Part shown: positions 34,366 through 42,714 of the stretch, one piece after another
Layout: each line of letters opens with the position of its first letter
Numbering within the stretch: the first letter of the stretch is position 1
Assembly: GCF_007828955.1 (NCBI RefSeq)
Contig: NZ_VIVR01000001.1
Coordinates: 62,001 to 126,000, forward strand
Direction of reading: 5' to 3'
DNA length: 64,000 bases
From: Kitasatospora atroaurantiaca
GTDB lineage: Bacteria; Actinomycetota; Actinomycetes; Streptomycetales; Streptomycetaceae
Position numbers and translations under genes: made by a program
Notes under the pieces: model-generated
Databases searched by the model: none
What the model was told of the DNA's origin: nothing
What the model saw: only the letters and a program-made list of their open reading frames with translations

Positions 34366-34951
34366 TTGGCGTGCAGGATCGTCAGGAAAACCCCCCAACC
34401 GGCATCAGCTATCGAGCGGTTGAGCCCGGCCTTGGCGGCCGCCCCGTTGGGCAGGAAGCTGAGACGGTCTTGACCCTGCCGACAACCGGGCGGTGCTGGT
34501 TGACCTTGACGTGGCCGACACCCTGGAGGCGGACTCGGGTGACCGGGTCGTGCGGCGTGCTGTCCCACCGGCAGCCGTCCCCGTCCTTGGGGAAGTCCAC
34601 CGTGTCGAACCAGTTCACCCCGCGAACGCGCGGGTAACCGGGTGTCTCGCCGGACTTGACCCGGCGGAAGAACGCTTGCATCGCCTTGTCCAGACGGCGA
34701 AGCGTCGCCTGCTGACTCGAGAACGACCAACGGCCCTGACGCTCCGGGTCGAACGCCCGGATCTCCTTGAGCTGCGCGGACTGCATCCCGTACTTGATGC
34801 TCGTCCTCGACACGTGCCGCCAGGCGTCGCGCCGTTCCTGCAACGCCCCGTTGTAGAGCGAGCAGTGATCCCGCAGCATCTCGCCGAGAGCCTGGGCCTG
34901 GCCCACGGTGGGCCGCATGAGGAACTTGTACGCACGGATCACCCGGCCCAC
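34366..34951 (-). pseudogene. tnpB: TnpB, N-terminal part (split by IS110, plus a frameshift)
   Basis: From the GTG at 34949-34951 it reads GRVIRAYKFLMRPTVGQAQA, with HCSLYNGALQERRDAWRHVS and VNWFDTVDFPKDGDGCRWDS, the typical TnpB N-terminal domain. After GRVKTVS the reading must shift frame near 34460 to continue as FLPNGAAAKAGLNRSIADAG and WGVFLTILHAK, where the IS110 core CT interrupts it. The catalytic Asp in the middle of the RuvC domain is missing, so a deletion between HRPVVGRVKTVS and FLPNGAAA has also removed coding sequence. Confidence 0.85.
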
Positions 34952-34990
34952 CCCCCTTCGGTCGAGCTCGCTCGATCATACACTTGGCCC

Positions 34991-35419
34991 ATGTCACCAC
35001 GCTGGGAACCAGATCCCGATGTTCGCAGGGGAAACCATGTCGTCCACAATCTGCACGCACACTTGGTGTTCGTCACCAGGTACCGGCGTGAGATCTTCGA
35101 TGACGCCATGCTGACGCGCTGCGAGGAGATCATGCGGGACGTGTGCGAGAGCTTCGGCGCGGAGCTGCGCGAGTTCAACGGCGAAGGCGATCACGTCCAC
35201 CTGCTGGTGCACTACCCGCCCAAGGTCGCCATCTCCAAACTGGTCAACTCCCTCAAGGGCGTCAGCTCCCGCTACCTCCGCGCGGAGTACACCGGCCGGA
35301 TCAACCGGATCGGCATCGGGCCAGTGTTCTGGTCACCCTCGTACTTCGCCGGGTCCTGTGCCGGCGCACCGCTGAGCATCGTCAAGAAGTACATCGAGAA
35401 CCAGAAGCGGCCTACCTGA
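34991..35419 (+). CDS. tnpA: IS200-like TnpA Y1 transposase
   Basis: The protein is 142 residues from the ATG at 34991 (MSPRWEPDPDVRRGNHVVHN). The HUH motif is GEGDHVHLLVHYPPKVAISK, and the catalytic Tyr is in SIVKKYIENQKRPT near the C-terminus. The length is typical (about 140). The gene is intact and divergent from tnpB. TnpA could still work if both ends of the element were recognised, but the tnpB-side end looks trimmed. Confidence 0.92.
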   Translation: MSPRWEPDPDVRRGNHVVHNLHAHLVFVTRYRREIFDDAMLTRCEEIMRDVCESFGAELREFNGEGDHVHLLVHYPPKVAISKLVNSLKGVSSRYLRAEYTGRINRIGIGPVFWSPSYFAGSCAGAPLSIVKKYIENQKRPT

Positions 35420-35427
35420 CCGTCACG

Positions 35428-35502
35428 CCGGAGGCGCAGAGACCTCCGGCGCTCCGCGCCTCCGGGCCGGGGATCGCATTCCCGCCCGGCCTGAAGGCCG
35501 GG
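35428..35502. repeat. terminal hairpins of the IS200/IS605 element
   Basis: Two dyads follow tnpA: CCGGAGGCGC with GCGCCTCCGG (35428-35465) and CCCGGCC-TGAA-GGCCGGG (35485-35502). The second, followed by ATTCCCTGCGAGATCAAG, matches the kind of subterminal hairpin that TnpA binds at an element end. Confidence 0.6.
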
Positions 35503-35522
35503 ATTCCCTGCGAGATCAAGGG

Positions 35523-35585
35523 ATGGAGGACCCGAACGGCAAGACGGTCGTCTACTACGTCACCGCCTGGCACTCCTGCGGCTGA
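35523..35585 (+). pseudogene. possible 3' fragment of the interrupted secreted protein
   Basis: A short frame, MEDPNGKTVVYYVTAWHSCG then TGA, starts just outside the IS200/IS605 end. Its composition (Tyr/Val-rich, one Cys near the end) would suit the C-terminus of the spore-associated-like protein begun at 32042. Some middle residues would still be missing, so the link is tentative. Confidence 0.3.
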
Positions 35586-35758
35586 CCCGGCCGGACCGAC
35601 CGGCCTGGTGACCCCGCGCCGGTCGTCCATCTCCCGCCCCGGATACCGGCCGGAGAATCACCAGTCCCGCGTCCGGGGACAGTCATCCTGACAATTCGGT
35701 GACAGTTTCCATGCCACGCGCCTCACGGACCTCCTGGTGGTCGGCGGGCGATGGGAAG

Positions 35759-37355
35759 TCAGTTCAGGGGGCGGCAGAGCAGGGCGTCCGGGACGCCGCC
35801 CTGGTTCCAGTTCCAGGTGTAGGCGACGCCCGCGATGTACTCGTTGTCGGCGCACTGGCCATTGTAGTAGCCGGGTGCCCAGTCACTGGCCACCGATCCG
35901 CCGGTTGCGGGGCGATTGTCGCCGCGGTCGAACCACAGGGTCCGGCCGCCGGTCGGCAGCGGACCGGCCGCCGGGGCGCACAGCAGCGAGGACATCGCGT
36001 TGGAGTGCACGCTGTAGCCGACCGCGAAGGAGTTGTTCGGGCACTGGAGCTTGCTGTAGCCCGACGCCCAGTCGCCGCCGGTGACATAGCGCTCGTCGGT
36101 GACCTTCACGAACGCCCCGCTGCCGGCGGCCGGTTGGCCTGCGTCGGTGCACAGGCCGCGGCTGTCGCTGCGCCCGAGGCCGACCAGGCGCTGGGTGTCG
36201 GGGCAGCTGGCCTTGCGGTTGCCGTTGTCCCAGTCGCCCTGGGCGAGCATCCGGGCGGACACGTTGTAGTCGGTGTGGTCGAGGTTGAGCATGTTCCAGC
36301 GCGGGCTCCTGGCGACCTGACCGGTCAGGCTCGGGGCGTTGATCAGCTTGTTCCAGTCCGTCGCCCGCCAGTCACCGGGGTCGTTGATGCCCAGTTGTTT
36401 GCCGGCGCTGTCGTAGGAGAGCAGCGCCCAGTTGTCGAGCGGCTTGCCGCTGCTGTCGGCCCAGCCGACCAGCGGCCAGATCGCGAAGTCGGTGTCCCTG
36501 GCGATCAGGATGTCGGTGAAGTTGTCGAACCAGGCCTGCTCCTTGCCGGCGGTGGAGCCACGGCCGCCGGCACCGAACTCGCTGACCCACACGGGGGCGG
36601 TGAAGTGCTGCCCGGACTGGGTGACGAACAGCGCCTCGTCGTTCACCACCTGGGCCAGTTGGTCCGGGGTGAAGTCCTCGTAGCGGGGGTCGCCGGTCGA
36701 GCCGAAGCCACTGCTCGCTCCGGTGTTGGCCGGCCCTGTGTAGGCGTAGAAGTGCGCCGAGTAGACCAGCTTGTCCGACCGGATCAGCGTGTTCGACAGC
36801 GTGGCCACCGGGGTGAGCATCGGTCGGGTGTGCCAGGTGATATCGGTCGGGATCCCGGACCAGTTGATCCCCTCCATGATGATCAGCATGTCCGGGTCGG
36901 CCTGCAGGATCTTGTTGCCCGCCTCCTCGAAGGCGGCGTTCTCGTCGTGCGCGTCGCCCATCCCCCAGTTCGGGTTGTCCCAGGTGTCCCGCCGGACCTC
37001 GTTGCGCAGGTCCGCGCCGACCACCCGCTTGTTCGCCTTGTAGCGGTTCACCATGAACTGCCAGTCGTCCTCCCACTGCTGGGTGGACTGGCCGCTGTTC
37101 CAGCGCTCGTTGCCGTCCAGGCCGCAACAGAAGCGGTAGGTGGTCGTGTGGTTGTTGAGGATGACCGCGAAGCCGTCGGCGGTCAGCGCGGCGACCACCG
37201 CGTCGTACACCTGTAGCGGCGTCTTCCCGCGCAACTGCGGGTTCGCCGCCACCGCCGCGTCCGGCACCACCGTCGTGTCGTGGATCAGGGCGTCGGCGAA
37301 CGGCAGCCGGATGCTGTTGAGGCCCAGGCTGTGGAGCCCCGCCATGAGCTGCGCC
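35759..37355 (-). pseudogene. secreted GH5 glycosidase, C-terminal 80% (split gene)
   Basis: Reading leftward from the insertion at 37355/37356 the frame gives AQAQLMAGLHSLGLNSIRLP, LTADGFAVILNNHTTTYRFC, then VVGADLRNEVRRDTWDNPNW with the catalytic acid/base Glu of NE, and WVSEFGAGG with the nucleophile Glu. These are GH5 (cellulase/endoglycosidase) features. The last 150 residues contain a Cys/Gly/Trp-rich repeat (VGLGRSDSRGLC, DWASGYSKLQCPNNSFAVGY, DWAPGYYNGQCADNEYIAGV). The N-terminal part lies 16.5 kb away at 53826-54197. Without a signal peptide this piece should not be exported or folded. Confidence 0.88.
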
Positions 37356-37527
37356 TGTGCGACATCCCGCGAGTTCTCCTGAGGCCTGCTGAGTGCCCGA
37401 GGCCGTGGCCAGGGGCTTCTTCCTCCTTCGAGTGCTCCGCCGGCCTGTGACGTAACCTCAGGATTCCTGAAGCGTTCTCAACTCATCCGACCGATCTGCG
37501 GTCCGGTCGAAGGCGAGGAGGCGCGAG

Positions 37528-38607
37528 TTGGCGGCGCTGGCGGTGGTGCGGGACCTGCGCGAGTACCGGGATCCGGTCTCGGCGGAGGAGCTTGAGCAGT
37601 TCGAGACCGACGTGCTGGCCGGGTTCGTCTTGGCCCGGGCCTCGGCCGGGCTGACGGACGGCACGATTCGCGGCGACGTCGGGCACCTGGAGCAGATGCG
37701 GACGTGGTTCGGCCGTCCGCTGTGGGACATGGAGCCGACCGACGCGGACGCGTACTTCGGGCGGGTCCTGCGGGGCTCGCCCAGTGGTACCCGGCTGGCC
37801 CGCTCCCAGGCGCTGACCACGTACTTCATGTTCCTGGAGCTTCGGCACAAGGTCGAGATCCATCAGATGACCGGGCGCGTGGTCGAGTGCCCGATCGACG
37901 AGATGAACCGTCCGCGCGGCTCCAAGGACGCTCAACTGCGGATCCCGCCCACCGAGCCGGAGGTCGGTCAGCTATTCACGGGCTGGGGCGGTGAGCTCGC
38001 GACCTGCCGCAAGTTTGCTCCGACAGCCCGCAACTACACCGCCGCGAAGCTGATGTCGCAGGTCGGGTTGCGGGTGAACGAGGCGTGCAAGCTCGACCTG
38101 GACGACATCAAGTGGAACCTGGGCCGGTTCGGCAAGCTCCATGTCCGCCACGGCAAGGGCGCTCGTGGCTCGGGGCCACGTGAGCGAATGGTGCCGCTGA
38201 TCAACGGCGCGGACCGGACGCTGCGGTGGTTCATCGAGGATGTGTGGGGCCAGTTCGACGACGACCACACCCGCCCCGGCGCCCCGCTGTTCCCGAGCGA
38301 GCGCAAGAACACCGACGGCTCCGCGCGCCGGGTCGGCGATGACGCCCTGCGTGATGGTCTGGCAGCGGCCGTCGAGGCCCATCTGCCGCTCTGGACAGAG
38401 AAGTTGACTCCCCACGTCCTGCGGCACTTCTGCGCGTCGGAGCTCTATCAGGGCGGCCTGGACCTCATCGCAATTCAGGAGGTTTTGGGACATTCATGGA
38501 TCGCCACGACGATGCGATACATCCACGTCCAGCAGACCCGGGTCGAAGACGCCTGGATCACCGGGCAACAGCGGGCCGCGAAGCGACTGGAAGGACTCCT
38601 GGGATGA
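37528..38607 (+). CDS. tyrosine recombinase (complete catalytic set), arm L
   Basis: The protein is 359 residues from the TTG at 37528, after GAGGAGGCGCGAG. The N-terminal SAM-like core-binding domain is followed by the catalytic domain, in which all six residues can be placed: Arg182 (GLRVNEA), Lys210 (HGKGA), His296 and Arg299 (PHVLRHF), His322 (LGHSW) and Tyr331 (TMRYIHV). Its size is close to Tn554 TnpA (about 360 residues). The stop overlaps the ATG of the HTH gene (ATGA). It should cut and join the ends of the arm or of the whole insertion. Confidence 0.93.
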   Translation: MAALAVVRDLREYRDPVSAEELEQFETDVLAGFVLARASAGLTDGTIRGDVGHLEQMRTWFGRPLWDMEPTDADAYFGRVLRGSPSGTRLARSQALTTYFMFLELRHKVEIHQMTGRVVECPIDEMNRPRGSKDAQLRIPPTEPEVGQLFTGWGGELATCRKFAPTARNYTAAKLMSQVGLRVNEACKLDLDDIKWNLGRFGKLHVRHGKGARGSGPRERMVPLINGADRTLRWFIEDVWGQFDDDHTRPGAPLFPSERKNTDGSARRVGDDALRDGLAAAVEAHLPLWTEKLTPHVLRHFCASELYQGGLDLIAIQEVLGHSWIATTMRYIHVQQTRVEDAWITGQQRAAKRLEGLLG

Positions 38608-38933
38608 AGTGGAACCTACGGCTGACCGCCGCGAACAAGGGCGTCTGGAAGGCATCTGAGCTCCAGCGGAGCCTGGCAGAGCACGGCCTGGTGATCTCGG
38701 CCGGGAAGATGTCCGGGCTGTGGTCCGGGCAGCCGGTCTCCCTGAAGCTGGAGGACCTCGATGTCATCTGCGTCGTTCTCGACTGCGAAATCGGGGACCT
38801 GCTGATCCCCGAACCAGCGAAGGTCCAATCCCCCGGGCAGCAGGAGACGGCTCGAGCGGCGGTCGGAGCCAGCACCACCGCCCCGACAGTGGTGCCCAAG
38901 CGCCGCGACGGCCGTTCCCTCCCGCCGGTCTGA
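38604..38933 (+). CDS. small Cro/C1-type HTH protein, arm L
   Basis: The protein is 109 residues from the ATG at 38604, coupled to the recombinase stop. MKWNLRLTAANKGVWKASEL then HGLVISAGKMSGLWSGQPVS and LEDLDVICVVLDCEIGDLLI form a Cro/C1-like HTH of the type with a final CxxxDLL motif. A flexible Pro/Thr-rich tail of about 40 residues follows. It may regulate the recombinase operon or act as a directionality factor, in the place of TnpC in Tn554-like units. Confidence 0.88.
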   Translation: MKWNLRLTAANKGVWKASELQRSLAEHGLVISAGKMSGLWSGQPVSLKLEDLDVICVVLDCEIGDLLIPEPAKVQSPGQQETARAAVGASTTAPTVVPKRRDGRSLPPV

Positions 38934-38949
38934 CGCCGGCATCGCCGCG

Positions 38950-40524
38950 GTGGGCAAGATCAGCGATGACAAGCCGGCAGCCTCCTGCGCGGGCTGCTTC
39001 GCTTGGGGACAACTGCCCGGCCGGTACTGCCGAGGTTGCTACACCTACGGCCAACAGCATGCCGTCGGACGGTGCTCGGGTTGCCGACGCGAGGTTCCCG
39101 TTGACGACAAGCACGGCTACTGCCGCCTCTGCCGGGCTCAGGCGACCTGGGCGATCAAGGCCAGCGGCAAGGCATCGGTGTTGGAGCCGTACCTACGTCA
39201 GGTGACCTGCCAGCAGCTGTTCTTCGCGAACCTGCAGCGGCCCCGAAGCGGCGGCCCGCCAGTCGGCAAGCAAGGGCGTCGCGTTCCGAAGCGGTCACCA
39301 GCACCTGCCTGGCCAGGCACGCTGGCGGACTGGATCCAACCGCCGTTGTTCGCCGCCGCACGGGACTACCGCAAGTTCGACCGGAAACAGCACGCTGACC
39401 TGGCCAATCCATGGCTGGTTCGAGGTCGGCGGGCAGCTCGCGCGCTGAGCGAGGCGCGCGGGTGGAGCCGCTGGATCACCAGTGACGTCGACCGGGCTCT
39501 GGTCATCGTGCTGTCCGGTCATACAGAGGCCGAGCCGATCCGGTACTCCGAGCTCTTCCCGGCCCTGCGAATCCGGGGGCTCCCGGTAGGTCGGACCGCC
39601 GAAGTCCTTGACCAGCTGGGCCTGTTCACCGACGATCGCGCTCCCGCAGTCGACCGGTGGCTGGAACGCAAGCTCGACGCAGTCGCCCAGGGCATCCGCA
39701 GCGAGGTCGAAGCCTGGGCCCGCACCCTGCTCGACGGCGGGCAACGGTCCGAGCCTCGCGCGCGACAGACAGCATGGGCCTACCTCAACGAGGTCCAGCC
39801 GGTGCTGCTGGAGTGGTCCAGCCGCTACGACCATCTGCGGGAGGTCACGCGCGAGGACGTCATCGCGGCCCGGGACGCCGTCAGCGGCAAGCAGCGGGAG
39901 AGCCGGCTCGTCGCACTGCGGTCACTGTTCCGTCACGCGAAGAAGAACGGCCAGGTCTTCCGCAACCCCACCCTGCGGATCCGCGTCCCACGGCAGGCCG
40001 GCGGCGTCATCCAATCCCTCGGGCAGCCGGACATCGACGAGGCGATCGCCGCCGCCACCAGCCCGGACATCCGGCTCATCATGGCCCTGGCCGCCGTCCA
40101 CGCGGCACGACCGAGGACGATCCGCACGATGCAACTGGATGACGTCGACCTCGGCAACCGGCGCATCACCGTGGGCGGGCACGTCCGCCCACTCGACGAC
40201 CTCACCCACCGCGCTGTCCTGGACTGGCTCGACCACCGCCGCAACCGCTGGCCGAACACTGCCAACCCCCACCTGCTGATCACCCAGAAGACAGCCGTCG
40301 AACTCGGGCCGGCGGGCAAGCTCTGGACCACCCGGGCCACCCGCAACCTCACCGCCACCCTGGAACGGCTCCGCGTCGACCGCCAGCTCGAAGAGGCCCT
40401 CACTCACGGACCCGACCCGCTCCACCTCTCCCTCGTCTTCGGCATCGACGAGAAGACCGCCATCCGCTACGCGGACTCGGCCCGGCGCCTCCTGGAAACA
40501 GTGCCGAGTCGTGGAACTCCGTGA
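38950..40524 (+). CDS. zinc-ribbon protein with degenerate tyrosine-recombinase domain, arm L
   Basis: The protein is 524 residues from the GTG at 38950, 16 bases after the HTH gene. Four pairs of cysteines fill the first 65 residues (CAGC, CRGC, CSGC, CRLC), forming two zinc ribbons. A helical middle follows, then a recombinase-like C-terminus: HAARPRTIRTMQLDDVDL keeps the first Arg, and FGIDEKTAIRYADSARRLL has a Tyr in the right place. The box with His-x-x-Arg is replaced (DPLHLSLVFGID), so it probably binds DNA without cutting. It may be an accessory like TnpB of Tn554. Confidence 0.85.
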   Translation: MGKISDDKPAASCAGCFAWGQLPGRYCRGCYTYGQQHAVGRCSGCRREVPVDDKHGYCRLCRAQATWAIKASGKASVLEPYLRQVTCQQLFFANLQRPRSGGPPVGKQGRRVPKRSPAPAWPGTLADWIQPPLFAAARDYRKFDRKQHADLANPWLVRGRRAARALSEARGWSRWITSDVDRALVIVLSGHTEAEPIRYSELFPALRIRGLPVGRTAEVLDQLGLFTDDRAPAVDRWLERKLDAVAQGIRSEVEAWARTLLDGGQRSEPRARQTAWAYLNEVQPVLLEWSSRYDHLREVTREDVIAARDAVSGKQRESRLVALRSLFRHAKKNGQVFRNPTLRIRVPRQAGGVIQSLGQPDIDEAIAAATSPDIRLIMALAAVHAARPRTIRTMQLDDVDLGNRRITVGGHVRPLDDLTHRAVLDWLDHRRNRWPNTANPHLLITQKTAVELGPAGKLWTTRATRNLTATLERLRVDRQLEEALTHGPDPLHLSLVFGIDEKTAIRYADSARRLLETVPSRGTP

Positions 40525-40694
40525 CAGCATCGCTGGATGATCAACGCTGAGGACCTGGTCGGCAGACGCCTGCTTGACCAGCACCTGGGGCCCGTCGAAG
40601 AGCATCTCCCGAGGTGGGCGCGTGAATCCATCGCCCTGGGTTCACAGCGAGCCCACCTGGAGAAAACCCCTGTTCATGTCCCACACCGTGCGAG
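40525..40694. other. arm spacer without recognised gene
   Basis: These 170 bases (repeated as 50487-50656) contain a short plus-strand frame from ATGATCAACGCTGAGGACCT at 40537, with no recognisable family. A promoter for the YrhB-like gene may lie here. Confidence 0.35.
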
Positions 40695-41279
40695 ATGCTG
40701 CCGGACATGATCGAGCGTGAGTTCGCGATCCGGGCGGCCCAAGAAGATCTGGATCGAAGGTTCTCGGGGCGACTGGTGGTGACCAAGGCTGAGGAGCACG
40801 AACTCGTCTGGATCGTCTACTACCAGACCGCGGAGTACCTACGCACGGGCGACCCGAGTCAGCTCTTGGGCGGCAATGGCCCCTACCTGGTTGATCGCCT
40901 CGATGGGAGTCTCCACCAGATCGGACCGGTCACCGCTGTTACCGGCGAGTGGGAGCTGGACTACCGGACCCGCATTCGGAAGATGCCCACACGCACCGCA
41001 GTGGATGACCTGCACGAGGAGATCCGCCGGGCAGCGGCGGCCCACGGACGAATCATCGCCATGCACGTGCTGCGGCAACGGGTCCACACGCTCACGCACG
41101 CGCAAGTCATCGAGTACGTCACCGCTCTGCAGGCTGGCGCCGCACCACCGCACCTGGTGGACATCGCCACCAGGGCGCTCGTCCCTCCCCTCGATCCCGT
41201 CCTCAGCGTCCACACCATCCGCGGCGCGGACCTGACCCAGGCTCTGGAGGCGACCGACAAGGGTGGACCCGTGTCTTGA
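40695..41279 (+). CDS. YrhB/Imm35-like domain protein, arm L
   Basis: The protein is 194 residues; the ATG at 40704 (MIEREFAIRAAQEDLDRRFS) is an alternative start. The first 80 residues fit the YrhB/immunity-35 fold: LVWIVYYQTAEYLRTGDPSQ, LLGGNGPYLVDRLDGSLHQI. The second half has a helical segment (AHGRIIAMHVLRQRVHTLTH) and is unfamiliar. Such domains are usually found as immunity proteins beside polymorphic toxins or in heat-stress chaperone-like YrhB. Its role in a recombinase unit is not known. Confidence 0.7.
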   Translation: MLPDMIEREFAIRAAQEDLDRRFSGRLVVTKAEEHELVWIVYYQTAEYLRTGDPSQLLGGNGPYLVDRLDGSLHQIGPVTAVTGEWELDYRTRIRKMPTRTAVDDLHEEIRRAAAAHGRIIAMHVLRQRVHTLTHAQVIEYVTALQAGAAPPHLVDIATRALVPPLDPVLSVHTIRGADLTQALEATDKGGPVS

Positions 41280-41376
41280 TACGAACTCGCGGGTCCCCTC
41301 GCGAGAATCAGGGTGGTGGACCCGCGGGTTCACCATGAAGGACCTTCGGTTTCCATGAACCCACGGGGCTCAAGGA

Positions 41377-41425
41377 CGTGTCCTCGTATAGCTGCCGCCA
41401 CCCGACAAGTAGCTCTCCATAACTG
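41377..41425. repeat. Tn3 terminal inverted repeat, left
   Basis: Forty-nine bases matching the right repeat at 43 positions; the best-conserved part is CTCGTATAGCTGCCGC and AAGTAGCTCTC. Confidence 0.82.
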
Positions 41426-41514
41426 CCCTTGCTGTCGGTAACCAGCAATGACGACTGGATCGGGGCCTGGCTGACGATCTGACAAGTTGTGTCCGTCGAT
41501 GGCTTGGACCATCC

Positions 41515-41543
41515 GTCGCGGTAAATCTCGGATTTACCGCGAC
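41515..41543. promoter_or_regulatory. palindromic recombination core site (res-like)
   Basis: GTCGCGGTAAATC and GATTTACCGCGAC form a perfect dyad around TCG. Read as 11-bp arms with a 7-bp spacer it has the architecture of a tyrosine-recombinase core site. It lies 26 bp upstream of the tyrosine recombinase start, like the IRS sites of TnpI-type Tn3 transposons. It may also serve as the gene's operator. Confidence 0.65.
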
Positions 41544-41568
41544 AGGACCTCTATCCTCGGATCGGCGG

Positions 41569-42453
41569 ATGCTGGCCGGCGACCAGACGCCGACCGGTCC
41601 GGCCCGGCGCGGGGCGAAGCCGCCGACGCTGGAGCTCTCCGCGCTGGACGACCCCGGCCTGCCGGAGGTCCTGGCCGAACTCGCCGCCGCCCGCGCGGAC
41701 GAGATGGACCCGGACACCGTCAACCGCGAACTGTCGATGGTGCGCAAGGCGATCGGCTGGTGGCTGCGGCAGGGCTGGATCAGCACCGACCCGACGCTGG
41801 GCATCGAGCGCCGGCCGTCCCCGCCGGACAAGACCAAGGCGCTCTCCCTCGCCCAGGTCGCCGCCGTCTGGCGCCTGGACGACGTGAGCCTGAGGGACAA
41901 GACGCTCTGGCGGCTCCTCTACGAGTCGGCGGCCAGGGCCGAGGAAATGCTGTGCCTGAACGTGGAGGACCTGTTCACCGCCGACAAGCGCGGCAAGATC
42001 AAGGCCAAGGGCGGCGCGATCGAGTGGATCCACTGGCAGTCCGGCGCGGCCCAGCTGCTGCCCCGCCTGATCGCCGGCCGCGCCAAGGGACCGCTGTTCC
42101 TCACCGAGCGCCGGGCCCCGGACGGCACGCCCAGCCTCGATGTCTGCCCGACGACCGGCCGGGCCCGGCTGTCCTACCGGCGGGCGGAGGAGATCTTCGA
42201 GGAGAGCACCCGGCTGCTGGCCAACCCGCTCGCCCGGCCCGACCAGTGGGAGGACCTGCAGGGCTGGACGCTGCACCGCTGGCGCCATTCGAGCCTCACG
42301 CACGACGCGGAGAACGGCACCAGCACCCCGATGCTGCTGGCCCGCTCCCGGCACGCCTCCGTCCGGTCGCTGGAGCGGTACGCCCGCCCCGGCGTCGACG
42401 CGGTCGCCCGGCACGTCGCCGCCCAGGACCCGGCCGCCCGTCGACGGAGATGA
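41569..42453 (+). CDS. tyrosine recombinase (TnpI-like cointegrate resolvase)
   Basis: The protein is 294 residues from the ATG at 41569. The N-terminal core-binding region has PDTVNRELSMVRKAIGWWLR. The catalytic residues are Arg123 (AARAEEML), a Lys in KAKGG, His236 and Arg239 (LHRWRHS), His262 (RSRHASV) and Tyr271 (LERYARP). Unlike the arm proteins it is encoded inside the Tn3 ends and next to a palindromic site, so it should resolve Tn3 cointegrates as TnpI does in Tn4430-like elements. A strong hairpin follows its stop. Confidence 0.87.
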   Translation: MLAGDQTPTGPARRGAKPPTLELSALDDPGLPEVLAELAAARADEMDPDTVNRELSMVRKAIGWWLRQGWISTDPTLGIERRPSPPDKTKALSLAQVAAVWRLDDVSLRDKTLWRLLYESAARAEEMLCLNVEDLFTADKRGKIKAKGGAIEWIHWQSGAAQLLPRLIAGRAKGPLFLTERRAPDGTPSLDVCPTTGRARLSYRRAEEIFEESTRLLANPLARPDQWEDLQGWTLHRWRHSSLTHDAENGTSTPMLLARSRHASVRSLERYARPGVDAVARHVAAQDPAARRRR

Positions 42454-42463
42454 ACGGCAGAGT

Positions 42464-42490
42464 GGGTAGGGCGGCCAAGGCGCCCTACCC
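42464..42490 (+). terminator. hairpin terminator after the resolvase
   Basis: GGGTAGGGCG and CGCCCTACCC make a perfect 10-bp stem with a 7-base loop, 10 bases after the resolvase stop. Confidence 0.8.
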
Positions 42491-42714
42491 CAGGCAGCCC
42501 ACCGGGGTCTGCGGCGCGAATCGCGTGACCGCCCGGAGCTCTCGCTGACGAGCCCGCAGGTTCGCTGGGAAAGCGGCGTTGGTGGCCAACTGATGCCGTG
42601 CAGGCTCTCCAGCCCCCCTACCTGCGGCGAGCACGCGGGGCTGCTGTCAGCACGCAGTCCAGCCCATTCAGCGCCCTGGCTTGCCGTCTCTGCTGGTTGC
42701 GGGGCCTGGTGTGC

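Larger units (their letters stand above)
32324..35520. mobile_element. IS200/IS605 element, interrupted by IS110
   Basis: Divergent tnpA (plus) and tnpB (minus) genes start 40 bp apart, the IS605 layout. The right end carries two hairpins after tnpA. At the left end tnpB stops at the boundary with the host gene, so the tnpB-side end, where the guide RNA would be encoded, seems trimmed. tnpB is split by the IS110 element at 32530-34364. Without the IS110 the element would be about 1.36 kb. The outer borders are estimates. Confidence 0.75.
37356..41371 (+). repeat. arm L, 4,016-bp inverted repeat
   Basis: Arm L contains four genes in one direction (37528-41279) and matches arm R base for base at every place compared, including both ends and the non-coding spacer near 40525-40694. 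All predicted proteins are identical. The base immediately outside each end differs between arms. Confidence 0.92.
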
